Of a DNA stretch of 43,220 nt, positions 9,189 to 19,894 are shown in pieces (the first letter of the stretch is position 1; the number at the start of each line of letters is the position of its first letter). The stretch is from Stentor coeruleus. Its lineage: Eukaryota; Ciliophora; Heterotrichea; Heterotrichida; Stentoridae. Both the position numbers and the translations under genes were made by a program. Where the stretch lies: contig MPUH01000614.1 in NCBI GenBank assembly GCA_001970955.1, positions 1 to 43,220 on the forward strand, written 5' to 3'. The notes beneath the pieces were generated by a model, which did no database searches, was not told where the DNA came from, and saw only the letters and a program-made list of their open reading frames with translations.

Positions 9189-10949
9189 TCAAGAACATGT
9201 ATGAACGCTATTTAAACATGACACTTCACATAAAAAACACCCACAATTCATTTGCACAACTCTTCCATTTTTACCACAATGATCACAAAAAATTTCTTTT
9301 CTTCCTAAAATACTCCTAAGAAGCGTCTCTGCAAGTGTTTTCGAACATACAAAACATTTTTTCTTTTCAGTTCTAACACATCGTATTACACAATCTTGAC
9401 ACATCATACAACTATTATGAACATTTTCACATTTCTTCATTTTTTGACAACCACCACAAACAACTTTATTTATTAAAGAATTAGGGGAAGTATTCTTCAT
9501 AATAAATGTTTTAAAATTTTCGTTTTGAACAGTTTTAAACTCTTCATTATGATTTCTAGTAGGTTGTGGAGAAACTGATGGCCTTATATACTCCCTTTGT
9601 ATATCTGGAGTCCTTCTTGAAATTACATCATTATTTACTTGGTTTTTTACATCAAAAATTTTGGAAGTTGGTAAAATCATTGGGCTTTTGCTTCTTGAAA
9701 TCATATCAGGAATATTTACCATTTTTTCTTGTGTATAGTGATTAGCATATGATGAAACAGTATTTTTATGAACATTCTGAGGGTTGTTGTTAGAACTTTT
9801 ACAAGTCGCAATATGATTTTTATTATAATATGTAGTATTTCCAGCATGGATTTTCGTATTGTTATCTTCTACCTTATCAGCATGGACTGTTTGTATTTTC
9901 TGTTTAGTATTCTTGATTTTGTCCTTTAAGTTTTTAACTGTATTTCTCATATTCTCATTAACCTCTTCATCAGATTCGATTTTTCTAACAATTTCATTTA
10001 AAATATCGTTTGTTTTTTTATCATCATCAGGTTTTATACATAAAACTAATTTATCAATAATCTCTAATAGAAAAGGATTACAAGATATGCTTTTTTCAAT
10101 ACAATAAAATGTATCAGGTAAAGTTTCATATTGATAGCTTTTAACTATAATCCCATTTTCATCAAATCCATCATATTCATTTTGAATACTTGTATATAAC
10201 ACACAAGTATAATCTAAATATTTTATAAGTTTTATAAGAGGGATTGGGTTTATTTCAGGGAGTTCAGGCAAAACTGTATATTTTTTATAGTTTTTGTCAT
10301 CTTTTATGTTAATAACACAAATACCAACATTGAAAATATCAGCAAGTTTACGTGTAGAATTAGGTTTTTCAAGATGGTATTTTGTATATTGGCTTAAGAG
10401 TAAAGCTCTTTTTGCTTTATCTTCTACAGTTGTCCCAAGGAGGTATTCAAAAAGATTCCGGAAATGGTTCCTAAATGGCAGCACCGGCTTTTTAGGGAGG
10501 AGTTTGACTAGCAAATTCGAATTGAACTGTGTTCTTATCAAACACTCAAAATGCCCTAACATAAGAGCTGATTCTTTAGTACAAAAGTACATATTCGATA
10601 CAAAATGATCAGAAAAATCAATATGTTGAGGAAATTTCGTATGTCTAAAAGGTATGCGGACTGTATAATCAACTTCTTTTAAATATAAATCTTTAGTAGG
10701 GCAGTATGAGATTGTGCATATAAAACATTGTAATTGTTGGTTGAAAATAAAATATCGACCAATGTAGTAATATATAAAAAAGTCACTTATTTGTCTCATA
10801 TCTTCAGAAAAAACTCTATCCCATGAGTATTCATTTTTGAAATCTGACCCTTTAAAATATGGAAAACCATTATTGCCTAATCCCATTAGCTGGTAATAAG
10901 TAATAGAAGGATTTTGCCTTATAGTCTCTAAGGTATTAGATTTTGCCAT
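9189..10949 (-). CDS. Large protein with C-terminal zinc-binding Cys clusters
   Basis: A 586-residue intronless protein. Residues 1-290 look globular, rich in aromatic residues, with alternating strand and helix-like stretches. Residues about 300-490 are Asn/Ser/Lys/Thr-rich and probably disordered, with a charged helix at 315-360. The last ~95 residues hold two clusters of Cys pairs (CGGC, CMMC-x2-C, CFVC; then CDHC, CGCFLC, C, C), consistent with several zinc sites and a RING-like or ribbon fold. The only gene here that clearly ends in TGA. I could not assign the N-terminal domain; an E3-like role is a guess from the Cys pattern. Confidence 0.75.
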   Translation of the reverse strand: MAKSNTLETIRQNPSITYYQLMGLGNNGFPYFKGSDFKNEYSWDRVFSEDMRQISDFFIYYYIGRYFIFNQQLQCFICTISYCPTKDLYLKEVDYTVRIPFRHTKFPQHIDFSDHFVSNMYFCTKESALMLGHFECLIRTQFNSNLLVKLLPKKPVLPFRNHFRNLFEYLLGTTVEDKAKRALLLSQYTKYHLEKPNSTRKLADIFNVGICVINIKDDKNYKKYTVLPELPEINPIPLIKLIKYLDYTCVLYTSIQNEYDGFDENGIIVKSYQYETLPDTFYCIEKSISCNPFLLEIIDKLVLCIKPDDDKKTNDILNEIVRKIESDEEVNENMRNTVKNLKDKIKNTKQKIQTVHADKVEDNNTKIHAGNTTYYNKNHIATCKSSNNNPQNVHKNTVSSYANHYTQEKMVNIPDMISRSKSPMILPTSKIFDVKNQVNNDVISRRTPDIQREYIRPSVSPQPTRNHNEEFKTVQNENFKTFIMKNTSPNSLINKVVCGGCQKMKKCENVHNSCMMCQDCVIRCVRTEKKKCFVCSKTLAETLLRSILGRKEIFCDHCGKNGRVVQMNCGCFLCEVSCLNSVHTCS

Positions 10950-12175
10950 TTATAGATATTTAATAAGACTTGTAAATATGATTTGTGTATATAAATATTA
11001 TAATTTGAATACTTTGATAGAGGAATTTGTAAGCTAAAAAAACTACTTTTTTTTTGTTATTTGGATACAGATGGTTTGTGAGAAAAAAAAATTCATCTTT
11101 TTTTCTCTTAGTATTAACTTTAGGTTAAATAAAATGTTTATCATGATCTGTTAAAAACAATTTTTCAGCTTAAAAAAAATATTTAAAACCATTAAATCCT
11201 ACTATATAATTGGATTTTTTAGAGATAAATTATACATATAGTAAATTATTAAAATCTAATATCACTAAGTTCAGTTGTATAATTAATATATTATATAATT
11301 ATTCCTTCACATATATTCACCATATATATATATCCATACTCTTTTAATTTGACAGAAAATAATATTTATATTAAAAGTATATAAATAGTACTATAATCAG
11401 ATTATAAAACTCTACTCTTTATGTTATTAGAATTATTCTACAAAGCTAAATATATAAATTCTATGATTTAGAATCAAATATTATCTTGCACTAAATATCT
11501 ATTTAAATTGAAATTAAAAAAATTGTTTTGAATAATGGATCATAATCTGCAACAACAAAAATTTTATTTAGAAATCTAAAGTTCCCACGAGTAGAAAAAG
11601 TATTTCTTTTACAGCTTAATTATTATCAACACCTAATCTTTTTTCATAAACATAATATACTTATAACAAAATCTGATTTTAATTTCCTATTACATTTATT
11701 ACAATTACAAACAACTTAATTTTTTTCCTAAAATAAAATTTACTACATTTTTCCAAGTAATAAATAAAATCTAGCAGAAATAAAAAATTAATCAATCCTA
11801 ATTTTAAACTTTCATTTTCAAGCATTTTATAAGTATAAAGAGCCAAGTAACAACAAGCGAAAAATACAATCTTGGCATTATAAATATCTTAATAAAATTT
11901 TAATATAAGAAAATGTGCATAAATTTAAATTTACATCACAGATAAGTCAATCTTTAATTCAATAAAACCCATAATTTTCATTCTTGGATAGAATATTCTA
12001 AATACCCAAGCCAATAATGCCTATTCAAAACCATATCATCTACCTTAGAATAATTCAATTTATATTTCATTAAAGATTTTTACTATATATAAAAGTTTAT
12101 TATCAAAAACAACACAAATAGCAAAACAATAATTATTTGCTTAAAATCTTTAGTCTTCGTTAAATATTCTATGAG
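10950..12175. other. Long gene-free AT-rich region (left part of desert)
   Basis: No reading frame, tRNA-like box or 15-nt intron signature found on either strand. 11641-11760 has 18 C and 2 G by hand count, the polarity seen downstream of minus-strand genes elsewhere in the window, so it fits a 3' flank of the small gene at 12176-12388. Confidence 0.5.
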
Positions 12176-12388
12176 TTAAAGTGTACTTTTTACTGATCTT
12201 TTTATATAAAGTGGATTGATATACAAATTAAGTATCGGCGCTTTAGCATCTTTAGCAGTATATATAAATTGCCTTGCTTGTGATGCTGTAAATTTCGTGG
12301 GGATTTTAAGTGTTTCTTTTATTCCTGTAAGACTTGTAGGCTTAAAACTTGAAGATTTACTGCTTTGCCTAATTGCACAAGATCCCAT
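12176..12388 (-). CDS. Small basic protein with myristoylation-type N-terminus
   Basis: A 70-residue protein from ATG 12386-12388. It starts Met-Gly-Ser-Cys-Ala-Ile-Arg-Gln-Ser; Gly2 and Cys4 resemble acylated proteins, though position 6 is Ile, which weakens the myristoylation call. Ser/Lys/Thr-rich, with no domain. It sits alone in a 3.6-kb gene-poor stretch. Base skew flips from G-rich to C-rich on the plus strand across it, exactly as around confirmed minus-strand genes, and this supports a real transcript. The plus-strand frame over the same DNA lacks ATG and is its hydrophobic mirror image. Confidence 0.45.
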   Translation of the reverse strand: MGSCAIRQSSKSSSFKPTSLTGIKETLKIPTKFTASQARQFIYTAKDAKAPILNLYINPLYIKRSVKSTL

Positions 12389-14578
12389 TGTTGCTATTAT
12401 AAAATATTTCTTATAAAAATTTTAACCATCGAATATGGTTCAAACAATTAATCACTTAGCTTTAACAAATATAATATGAAAACATTAAATGCTTATATAC
12501 AAAAGTTTAGAATTTTTACATATGTGTGGTTATAGAAGATAAGAAAGTTGTTAAAGATTTATGAAATAATTTGTGTAAGACATAATAAAAAATTTTCGAT
12601 TAAAAAGCAGTTAAGTGGTATTAAATAACATATCGGTATTAGAAAAAAGATTTGGGAAAGGTTAGGTTGAAAAGGTAAATCTAAAGTTGTTTGTTAAAAG
12701 AAAAAGGATAATTTTTGGTGATTTTTAATAATTTTGTCAGGTTAGAAAGGAAAAAAACATGAGATTAGGATTCTGTGTTGAGGAAAATACTTTGATTTAT
12801 CGTTGGGTTGGGTTTTCGGGTGTGGATAAGTGAAAAAAGACAAAAATTATGATTTTTTTAAAGTGTGTTTTTATTGATTTAAGATGAGAGATAAGTTAAT
12901 ATAGTATAGGGTTTCTTAACATTTTATTCTTCAGATTCTTTGCTTTTTTAGTGTATATGATTAGTTTAAGGTCTTAATCATGTAGACTCTATATTCTTTT
13001 CTCTTCTTTCCCATGCAAAAGGTTTTTGATCTTCTCTGGCAAAATTGTTTGTCCGTTGATAGAATAGGATTAATTTTCCTAATGATAAATTTTTAATCAG
13101 TGACTTAAGGTTGTAAGTCACTAACTAGCAGATGTACTTCTAGAAAACTATAAACCCGGCTAACTAAAAAGATTTTAGAGAACTCCTAGAAATCTTATCA
13201 ATTTCTACACATAAAATATTTGAATACTATATAAACTGAGCCTAAAGAGTATCTTATACTTAATATGTTATAAAGAAATCAAGGCGAAATTTCTAAAGAA
13301 GTAAAATATGCTTAAAAATTGATGATTATTAGATACTTAGATTTCATATTGATCATTTTAAATAAGAATTTTAATTAAAGACATGCTGGTATAAAAGTTT
13401 ATTATAAAACTCAGAATATTTTAGATAAATAAATACATGCTGTCCTTTGAAGTTTTTTTTTTCTTTGAATTTTTATCAAAAAGATGAGGAATACTATTAA
13501 ATTATCCTGTATATGCTTAATTATTATTATGAGTCTTAGGCTTGTAATAGTTAAAATTTAAGATGCTATTAAAAATATGAAAGTAAATAGTAAAGATTTA
13601 ACCCCGACACCTTTATTATATAGTATTTTTTTATTTTAGGACAATTGAAAGGTAAAAGTTTTGGTTAGATATAAAATTTATAATGCTTATGTTTTTAAAG
13701 AAAGCATTTTTGTAGTAATCCTAGAATTTGTGCCTTTTTAACATCAAATATATAATTATCTAATATATTTAATATATATTATCTATCAGTCTTGCAATAA
13801 ATATATAAAAGCATCATAGCAGGTGTCAAATTATTAAATTCTTACAAAATATTCTTTATATTGTAATAAAATCCTATAAAAAAAGTAATCTTTGAATGCT
13901 GAATTTACATAAAAATGCATAGTAAGACAAAAATATAAATATTTTTATAGTTATTATGATAGATAAATATGCTGATATAGATATACTTTTTTTTGAATAT
14001 TTTAATAAGTATAAGATATTATAGAACTTTATTCAATATTTTCCTAGTATTTATATTTTTGATAATCTTTTTGAGCTATAACTATATAATTTTTCAAATA
14101 GTTCTATGCAGATTACTAATAAAAAGCCTAATTAAATTAAACCATTATATTTAAGCTGATCTTTAAATTAGTCTATGAATATACTAAAAGCTTCCACTTT
14201 ACCTTTTTTCCATGTTTCTGGCATTCAAAATCATAATCCATAATTTACAAAAACTCTATTAAAATCTTCTTAAGAATCTTAATAAAATCCATAGACCTAA
14301 AAATTTCCTTTAAAATCATACATTTCCCACAAATAAAAACAAAATTATCTTAATCCCACAACAACAAAAAATCAATATGATCTTGTATATAAAATTTCCT
14401 TATTTTCCAACACCCAGCATCTCAAAAACTCTTCAAAACCAAAACTCAGATCTCCCATTATCACTAGCCTAATCATTCTAAATCCATAAAATTCAACTCT
14501 AATAAAACCATAATTCTTCTATAAGCAAGTCTTCCTATTTCAAAATGGTAGGTAGTCATTCAATATAATCCTTATAAT
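12389..14578. other. Long gene-free AT-rich region (right part of desert)
   Basis: No convincing gene on either strand. 12661-12780 has 28 G and 4 C, as expected upstream of a minus-strand gene. About 14200-14578 turns C-rich, as expected upstream of the plus-strand gene at 14579. The middle (12900-14150) shows no clear signal. Confidence 0.5.
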
Positions 14579-15205
14579 ATGGATGAATTTTTCAAAGGAG
14601 TTGGGACAACATTTGCAACAGTATTTTTATCTGAAATTGGCGATAAGACATTCTTCCTCTTAGCAGCTCTTGCACAAAAACAATCAATAACTGGTATTTT
14701 ATTAGGATATCAACTTGGCTTAACCCCTCTTATTATCTTTGCTGCTTATCTTGGAAAACTAGCAACATATCTACCAAGTATATATGTTAATATCTTAGCC
14801 TGTCTTTGTTTTCTTATATTTTCCTTTATAACATTCTATGAAACAATTACAGAAAATTGTATTAGCAAAACAAATAAAGAAAGTGATGATGATGCTGAAC
14901 TTGAAGAACCATTCACAAACAATTTAAATTGGCTTAAAACTGTATTGAAAACTTGTGTTTTGATATTTTTAGCTGAATGGGGAGATATGTCTCAATTTGC
15001 CATGGTATCTTTAAGTTTAATATTTACGACTGAGTCTGTTATTGTGGGTGCATTTTTAGGAATGTTTAGTTGTGCACTTATTGCGGTACTGATTGGTAGG
15101 ACGATAGGAAAATGTATTCCTCAGCTTTATAAAGGGTTGTTTTCTGGGACTTTATTTTTAGGCATTGCAATGTATACAGGATACCTAGTTTATGAGGAAG
15201 TTTAA
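14579..15205 (+). CDS. GDT1: GDT1/TMEM165 (UPF0016) family cation transporter
   Basis: A 208-residue membrane protein with six or seven hydrophobic segments in two halves, as in UPF0016. The first signature Glu-x-Gly-Asp-Lys-Thr lies at residues 19-24 and the second, Glu-Trp-Gly-Asp-Met-Ser, at 133-138. The second normally reads Glu-x-Gly-Asp-(Lys/Arg)-(Thr/Ser), so Met137 is unusual. The acidic loop between the halves (about 103-110) is also typical. The family moves Mn2+ and Ca2+ into the Golgi in exchange for protons and supports glycosylation. Starts at the first ATG, with no N-terminal targeting extension. Confidence 0.9.
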   Translation: MDEFFKGVGTTFATVFLSEIGDKTFFLLAALAQKQSITGILLGYQLGLTPLIIFAAYLGKLATYLPSIYVNILACLCFLIFSFITFYETITENCISKTNKESDDDAELEEPFTNNLNWLKTVLKTCVLIFLAEWGDMSQFAMVSLSLIFTTESVIVGAFLGMFSCALIAVLIGRTIGKCIPQLYKGLFSGTLFLGIAMYTGYLVYEEV

Positions 15206-16027
15206 GTATTTAGATAAATTATTTACTCGCACCTTTGATTATATTCATGGCATTTCTTAAATGATTTTTTATTCCTTGAGCTTTTTTTCTAAGTTTTACT
15301 TCTTTTTTGCTAGTTGTTTTGATTTTGCTAGATGTATGTTGATTTTGTTAAGATTTGGGAGATGTGGCTGTGAAAATTTCCTACAGATTTNGATTTTGCT
15401 AGATGTATGTTGATTTTGTTAAGATTTGGGAGATGTGGCTGTGAAAATTTCCTACAGATTTGTTGCTGCTGGATTATTTCACGAAATTGTGAATGTAAAC
15501 TTGTGATTTCTGTGTGTATTTTCTAGGTTTTCTTCAGGATTTTCCTATTTAGATTATTTTATAGGAAGTTTAATCACAAAACAACATAACACTAACTCAC
15601 CAAATAAGCCATATAAACTTTTGGTACTTATAAACTATCAATCTATTAGAAATATTTTCTTATTTATTTCATTATTCTAGGATTATTCTATCACTTCTAT
15701 TAATTTTGTTCTGGTTGCTTGATATTTAAGACATATTTCAATTCTTTGTAATTCATCGTCAATGATAGGGTCTTTTTATTTATTATAAAATCTTTTCATG
15801 ATAATTCTAAAGGAAATCTATAAGTAGCCAACTTATATTATTGTAATAATATCAAAATAAATCCCATAAATTTGATATAAAAGTAAATTTTATAGATAAC
15901 AATAATACGGTTAAATACATAATATATAAGGGAAAAAGCATGATTTATAACTAGTTTTATTATTATAATTAGTGTTTGGGATAATCATAAAATATTTTTC
16001 TGAATAAGTATTTTGTAATATATAAGT
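15206..16027. other. Convergent intergenic region with assembly join
   Basis: Contains the N at 15391 and its 70-nt duplication. It is G-rich near the plus-strand gene and C-rich from about 15560, which fits 3' flanks of two converging genes. No gene seen. Confidence 0.6.
15321..15461. repeat. Exact 70-nt duplication around a single N (assembly join)
   Basis: 15321-15390 and 15392-15461 are identical, separated only by the N at 15391. It lies in noncoding DNA. Same signature as three other places, so this is an unmerged contig overlap and not a biological repeat. Confidence 0.9.
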
Positions 16028-16324
16028 TTATGAGAACTCTGGAAAAGTGACTTCGAAATATGACTTCTTGCCTTTATGTAATTTTATAGGGGTCTTTGAG
16101 TTTTTTATAAATAGTACAGGGGAGGGAATCAAATAATTTCTTGGAGGTGTTAAATTTATGGGAGTAAATTTAAGTTTTTTGTGTCTTGGAACTGATGTTG
16201 AACCTATTGGTTTATTTGGTAAAAAATGTATTCTTGGCAATTTTATGTCTACTTTTCTGATGCTTCTAGTGGTTTTTGCATTTCTCCTTGTAGTTATAGT
16301 TAAATATTTTGATATATCTTCCAT
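16028..16324 (-). CDS. Small basic protein
   Basis: A 98-residue Lys/Arg/Pro-rich protein from ATG 16322-16324, ending at TAA. Composition (many Lys, Thr, Pro, Ile) resembles other small basic disordered genes in the window. No domain recognised. C-rich plus-strand DNA to its left fits the 3' flank of a minus-strand gene. The plus-strand frame across it has no comparable support. Confidence 0.5.
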   Translation of the reverse strand: MEDISKYLTITTRRNAKTTRSIRKVDIKLPRIHFLPNKPIGSTSVPRHKKLKFTPINLTPPRNYLIPSPVLFIKNSKTPIKLHKGKKSYFEVTFPEFS

Positions 16325-16787
16325 AATAATTACAAGTAGGAAGGTTTGATTTTTATTCTATATTAAAGTATTTTGCATAAGCTAAAGTTTACTCAATACA
16401 GTTTTTTCGATTGGCCATTCAATAAAACTCGGCAAAAATTTTATAAAAAGAAGCTATATTAGATGTTTATTTTGAAATAAACTATACTCCTTCATTAAAA
16501 AATGCAAACCAAATAGCATTATAGCATCTAAGTATCATAATCAACACCCTCATCCTATTTTTATAACCCACCCACACTCCTACCAAAGCATTATTCAAAC
16601 CCATAAAATTTTCTTTCACTATGTTTTTATATACAAAAAAACTTGAGAAAATCCAAAGAAAATTCAAAAATAAGACAAATTTTCCAAAAGCGATTATTTC
16701 AAGCATCGAAACTTACTCAACTTAGATTTCGAAACCCAGAGGGAAACCTCAGAAAAATTCAAATCTTTAAATCTGTTATTAAATTAA
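16325..16787. other. Intergenic region upstream of TBC gene
   Basis: 16561-16620 has 20 C and 1 G, the strongest C-rich leader in the window. A minus-strand frame at 16482-16706 is judged a by-product of that composition. Confidence 0.55.
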
Positions 16788-18509
16788 ATGGATAGAGATA
16801 TTACAGGGGCATACACTAAGAGCTCAACCTCAGGTAGTATCAGTAGCTGTAGTGATCTAAGTATAGAAGAACATATCAATTCAATATCAACAGATTCAAT
16901 CCCTTTAGACCAAGTAATCCCATATCTTACAAAACATCATTCTTTTATATACTTTACATCAAAAGGCCATAAAGCTCATAGTATGGTTTATTTCACTGAA
17001 TCTTTAAACATTTTACATATCCTCACAGATAAGAACAAAATGAAAAAAGTATTTACTCCTGATATTTTAGATATCTCAGCTGGAATTTGTATTCAAGTTA
17101 AACGTGAAAGTGAGAATATATATCCGATAAATATAAGGACGAGGAATAAAGTTATTGTTCTTGGGTCAAAGAATTTAAATGATAGGGATTTTTGGTATTC
17201 ATGTGCTGGGATACTTTTGAAATATGCGAAGGAATGTTTTTCATCTGTAGGGTTAAGAAGATATTGTGATTGTGTAGTTAAGAATAAAGAAAATGAGGAA
17301 GAGATTATTAAGATGAGGGAAAATCAGTATATTGAATGGCTTAAGGTTAGGTATTATGAACGTGAAGTCCAATCATGTGAAAAAGAATCAATCCGATGCT
17401 TGATGAATGAAATTATCTCAACTGTTGAACTTAATGAGTATCAGCAAAGCCTCAAACACCTCGAACGTAAAGTTTTAAACCTAATCGGGGACAAGTTCCT
17501 ATTAAAACAATCTCAAGGTAACCTTTTAAAATCCCTTCAACAAAAAGAAACTGAAATCCAAACTTTAACCGACTCTTTCGCAAGTGTCCGAAATCATCTT
17601 ATAACCCTATCAACACAATTTATACCTTCCAATCCTTGGAAGTCAATAATCCCATTCTTATCCTTTGTAGACCTAATGATCTTAAAAGGAGTTAACAAGA
17701 AAATCAGGAAAATTATATTTTTTTATTTAAGAAACAAGTCGAACTGGAGAAAAATCGTCTCTTGTACTTTATATCCAAGAAAAATCAGTTGGAGACTTTA
17801 TGTTAACAACTTCTACGATACAGAAATAGCAGCAATGGGTCAAGAAGTCCTCCCTGGAGTAATTGAAGAAATTAAACAGGATGTTATTAGAGGACTTCCT
17901 GATCAATTTGAAGAAGTTGAAGAAATCCTTATAGGAGTTTGTGCTCTTTTTCCTAATGTTGGTTATTGTCAAGGTATGCAACAAGTGGCTCATTTCCTTC
18001 TTGGAGCTTTTCGTGATAGTAACGAAGTTCTTGGTGCTTTACTTAATCTACTCCGCCCACCATTTTATTTAGGGGATTTATGGAAAACGGGTTTTACAAG
18101 GTTGAAATTAGGGATTTTCCAATTGAAATGTTTACTTAAACTTAAGTTACCTTTTATGGCTAAACATTTGAAGTTTATCGATATTAGACTTGATGTTATT
18201 GTAACTCCATGGCTTTTAACTGTTTTTACATGTTTTATTGCAAAACAGGTACCTTTGAAAATTGTTCATAGTATTTGGGACTTGTTTTTTGTGTATGGAT
18301 GGCCTGCTTTGATATCAGCTTCATTAGCTTTGTTTAGTATATATCAAGAACATGTTTTAGGGTTGGATTTAGAAGATACGCTTAGGGTGTTTTCGGGGTA
18401 TGTAAATTGTAATTATTTGTTGAAAGAAATCAAAAAGTATGAGGTTAGTCAGAACTATTTGGATGAATTGGAAAAAGCGTTTTGTTTGAAAGAAGATGCT
18501 TATGCTTAA
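16788..18509 (+). CDS. TBC-domain Rab GTPase-activating protein with PH-like and F-box-like regions
   Basis: A 573-residue intronless protein. Residues about 45-150 look like a PH-type domain ending in a Trp helix. 165-265 is charged and helical. 282-325 (Asn-Pro-Trp, Phe-x-x-Asp-Leu, Val-Asn-Lys, final Trp) resembles an F-box-like helix bundle. The TBC domain fills about 340-560 with both catalytic fingers: Ile-x-x-Asp-x-x-Arg (Asp365, Arg368) and Tyr-Cys-Gln-Gly (393-396). It should therefore be an active GAP that switches off a Rab on a membrane chosen by the PH-like region. Rab target unknown. Confidence 0.88.
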   Translation: MDRDITGAYTKSSTSGSISSCSDLSIEEHINSISTDSIPLDQVIPYLTKHHSFIYFTSKGHKAHSMVYFTESLNILHILTDKNKMKKVFTPDILDISAGICIQVKRESENIYPINIRTRNKVIVLGSKNLNDRDFWYSCAGILLKYAKECFSSVGLRRYCDCVVKNKENEEEIIKMRENQYIEWLKVRYYEREVQSCEKESIRCLMNEIISTVELNEYQQSLKHLERKVLNLIGDKFLLKQSQGNLLKSLQQKETEIQTLTDSFASVRNHLITLSTQFIPSNPWKSIIPFLSFVDLMILKGVNKKIRKIIFFYLRNKSNWRKIVSCTLYPRKISWRLYVNNFYDTEIAAMGQEVLPGVIEEIKQDVIRGLPDQFEEVEEILIGVCALFPNVGYCQGMQQVAHFLLGAFRDSNEVLGALLNLLRPPFYLGDLWKTGFTRLKLGIFQLKCLLKLKLPFMAKHLKFIDIRLDVIVTPWLLTVFTCFIAKQVPLKIVHSIWDLFFVYGWPALISASLALFSIYQEHVLGLDLEDTLRVFSGYVNCNYLLKEIKKYEVSQNYLDELEKAFCLKEDAYA

Positions 18510-18883
18510 TTATAATATTATATGTTTATAATAGGATATTAGCTTTTTTTTTGATTAATACAATTTTGATATAGATAAACAAATAGTTAGATTAATATAC
18601 AGAAAGATCGTAGTTATATTTGAGAAAAATAAAAAAACATTTTTGATTTTATTTATAATTATACACACTAAAAAAAATACTCTAGAGTTTATTATATTTT
18701 ATCATATAAAAAACTTATCTTAACAAATAAATCCTCATAATACCTTGAATTATAAATACCGCCATTTACCTCCAAGTCAAGCTTTACTTTTAATCTTTTT
18801 ATCGTTCTTAGATACAGTAATTACATAAATATGGAGATTTTGTTTTTATATATTTTCTATTGGGTTTTTATAAACAACTAATA
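18510..18883. other. Intergenic region
   Basis: AT-rich, G-leaning at first and C-leaning near 18700-18830, as expected between two plus-strand genes. Nothing recognised. Confidence 0.5.
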
Positions 18884-19375
18884 ATGGTGTCGATTTTTTC
18901 CTCACAAGAAAAAAACTTGATCGGTAAAAGTTTTCATATGCAAGTGCGTTATAATTTACATTCTAGACAAGACAAATCTAGAGGCTTGCGTAATCTAAAC
19001 CAAAGGAAATCTCCTACTGGATATGACCAGTCTGATCATGAAAACACTTATTATACACAAGAAGATTATGAAAAAAGAAAAGGCAGAAGATTTAAATCTT
19101 TATATGAAAAACCAATGAGTCCAGATGTTGTACAAAGACAGTCAGCGAAATATTATATTGATTCTTTAGTATCAAGAAGGCTGAAATCACGATATGATTT
19201 ATCCAATAATAATAAACTTCCACATATAAACAGAATAAAACACAGCTTATTTCCTTATGTTATTGAAGAAGAGAATGAAGAAAATGATGAGGTAGAAAAC
19301 ACAGTGAAAAAAATCAATGAGGTACCGAAAACACCTGATCCTAGGAAAAGATATGCAAATAGCTTATTTTTTTAG
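18884..19375 (+). CDS. Basic, probably disordered protein
   Basis: A 163-residue protein from ATG 18884; the frame is open a little further upstream but without ATG, and Met19 is another possible start. Rich in Arg, Lys, Ser, Asn and Tyr, with an acidic patch near the C-terminus (Glu/Asn/Asp) and a Thr-Pro-Asp-Pro-Arg tail. No domain, signal or membrane segment visible. Ends with TAG. Function unknown. Confidence 0.6.
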   Translation: MVSIFSSQEKNLIGKSFHMQVRYNLHSRQDKSRGLRNLNQRKSPTGYDQSDHENTYYTQEDYEKRKGRRFKSLYEKPMSPDVVQRQSAKYYIDSLVSRRLKSRYDLSNNNKLPHINRIKHSLFPYVIEEENEENDEVENTVKKINEVPKTPDPRKRYANSLFF

Positions 19376-19894
19376 TGTAGATAAATCATTTCACAGATCT
19401 TTTAGATAGTTGTTTAATGTGTAAATGTTGCATAATATATAATTTAATACTATCCAGTGAGCTCAGATATCAAATATTCTTAATCGTCTATATGTTTAAA
19501 GTATATATTCCTCAATTAAAATATCACCAATTACTTATCTCTAATAGCACTTTATTTATATAAAACTCTTATTGTCTAGTTTAAATCTTAGAATATTTTC
19601 ACTGCTAATCTTATAGTCATATTATCCTATATCCCTAAATATATACTTACAAATGCCTTAATTTAAATATCCTAATTTGTTTATATCCAACAAGTCTTTT
19701 ATTCATATTAAACCTAATTACAACTTATTATATACTTAAATCCAAAAATTATTTTCCTCTACAACCTATCTTTCTTCTTATAAACCTAAATATCATCATA
19801 TTCTATTATCTCTAATCATCCTATAACACCTTATTTCCTTCAACACAATAATTTTCTATTAGTAATATTCCCATGATTACTTTCCTGACAATAA
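19376..19894. other. Intergenic region, C-over-G
   Basis: AT-rich, C clearly exceeding G toward 19600-19890, as for other 5' flanks. Nothing else recognised. Confidence 0.5.

Noticed and set aside
12216..12416. Plus-strand hydrophobic frame opposite the 70-residue small gene
   Set aside because: No ATG start, and its composition is the complement of the Ser/Lys-rich minus-strand frame, which has an ATG and fits the skew.
13113..13128. 16-nt GTAAG...TAG string resembling a tiny intron
   Set aside because: Neither flank has an ATG-led coding frame; joining gives only a short stop-bounded frame.
16482..16706. Minus-strand 74-residue hydrophobic frame upstream of the TBC gene
   Set aside because: It lies in the C/A-rich leader of a plus-strand gene; its complement is G/T-rich and yields Phe/Val/Leu/Gly by composition. 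Skew polarity fits the TBC leader.
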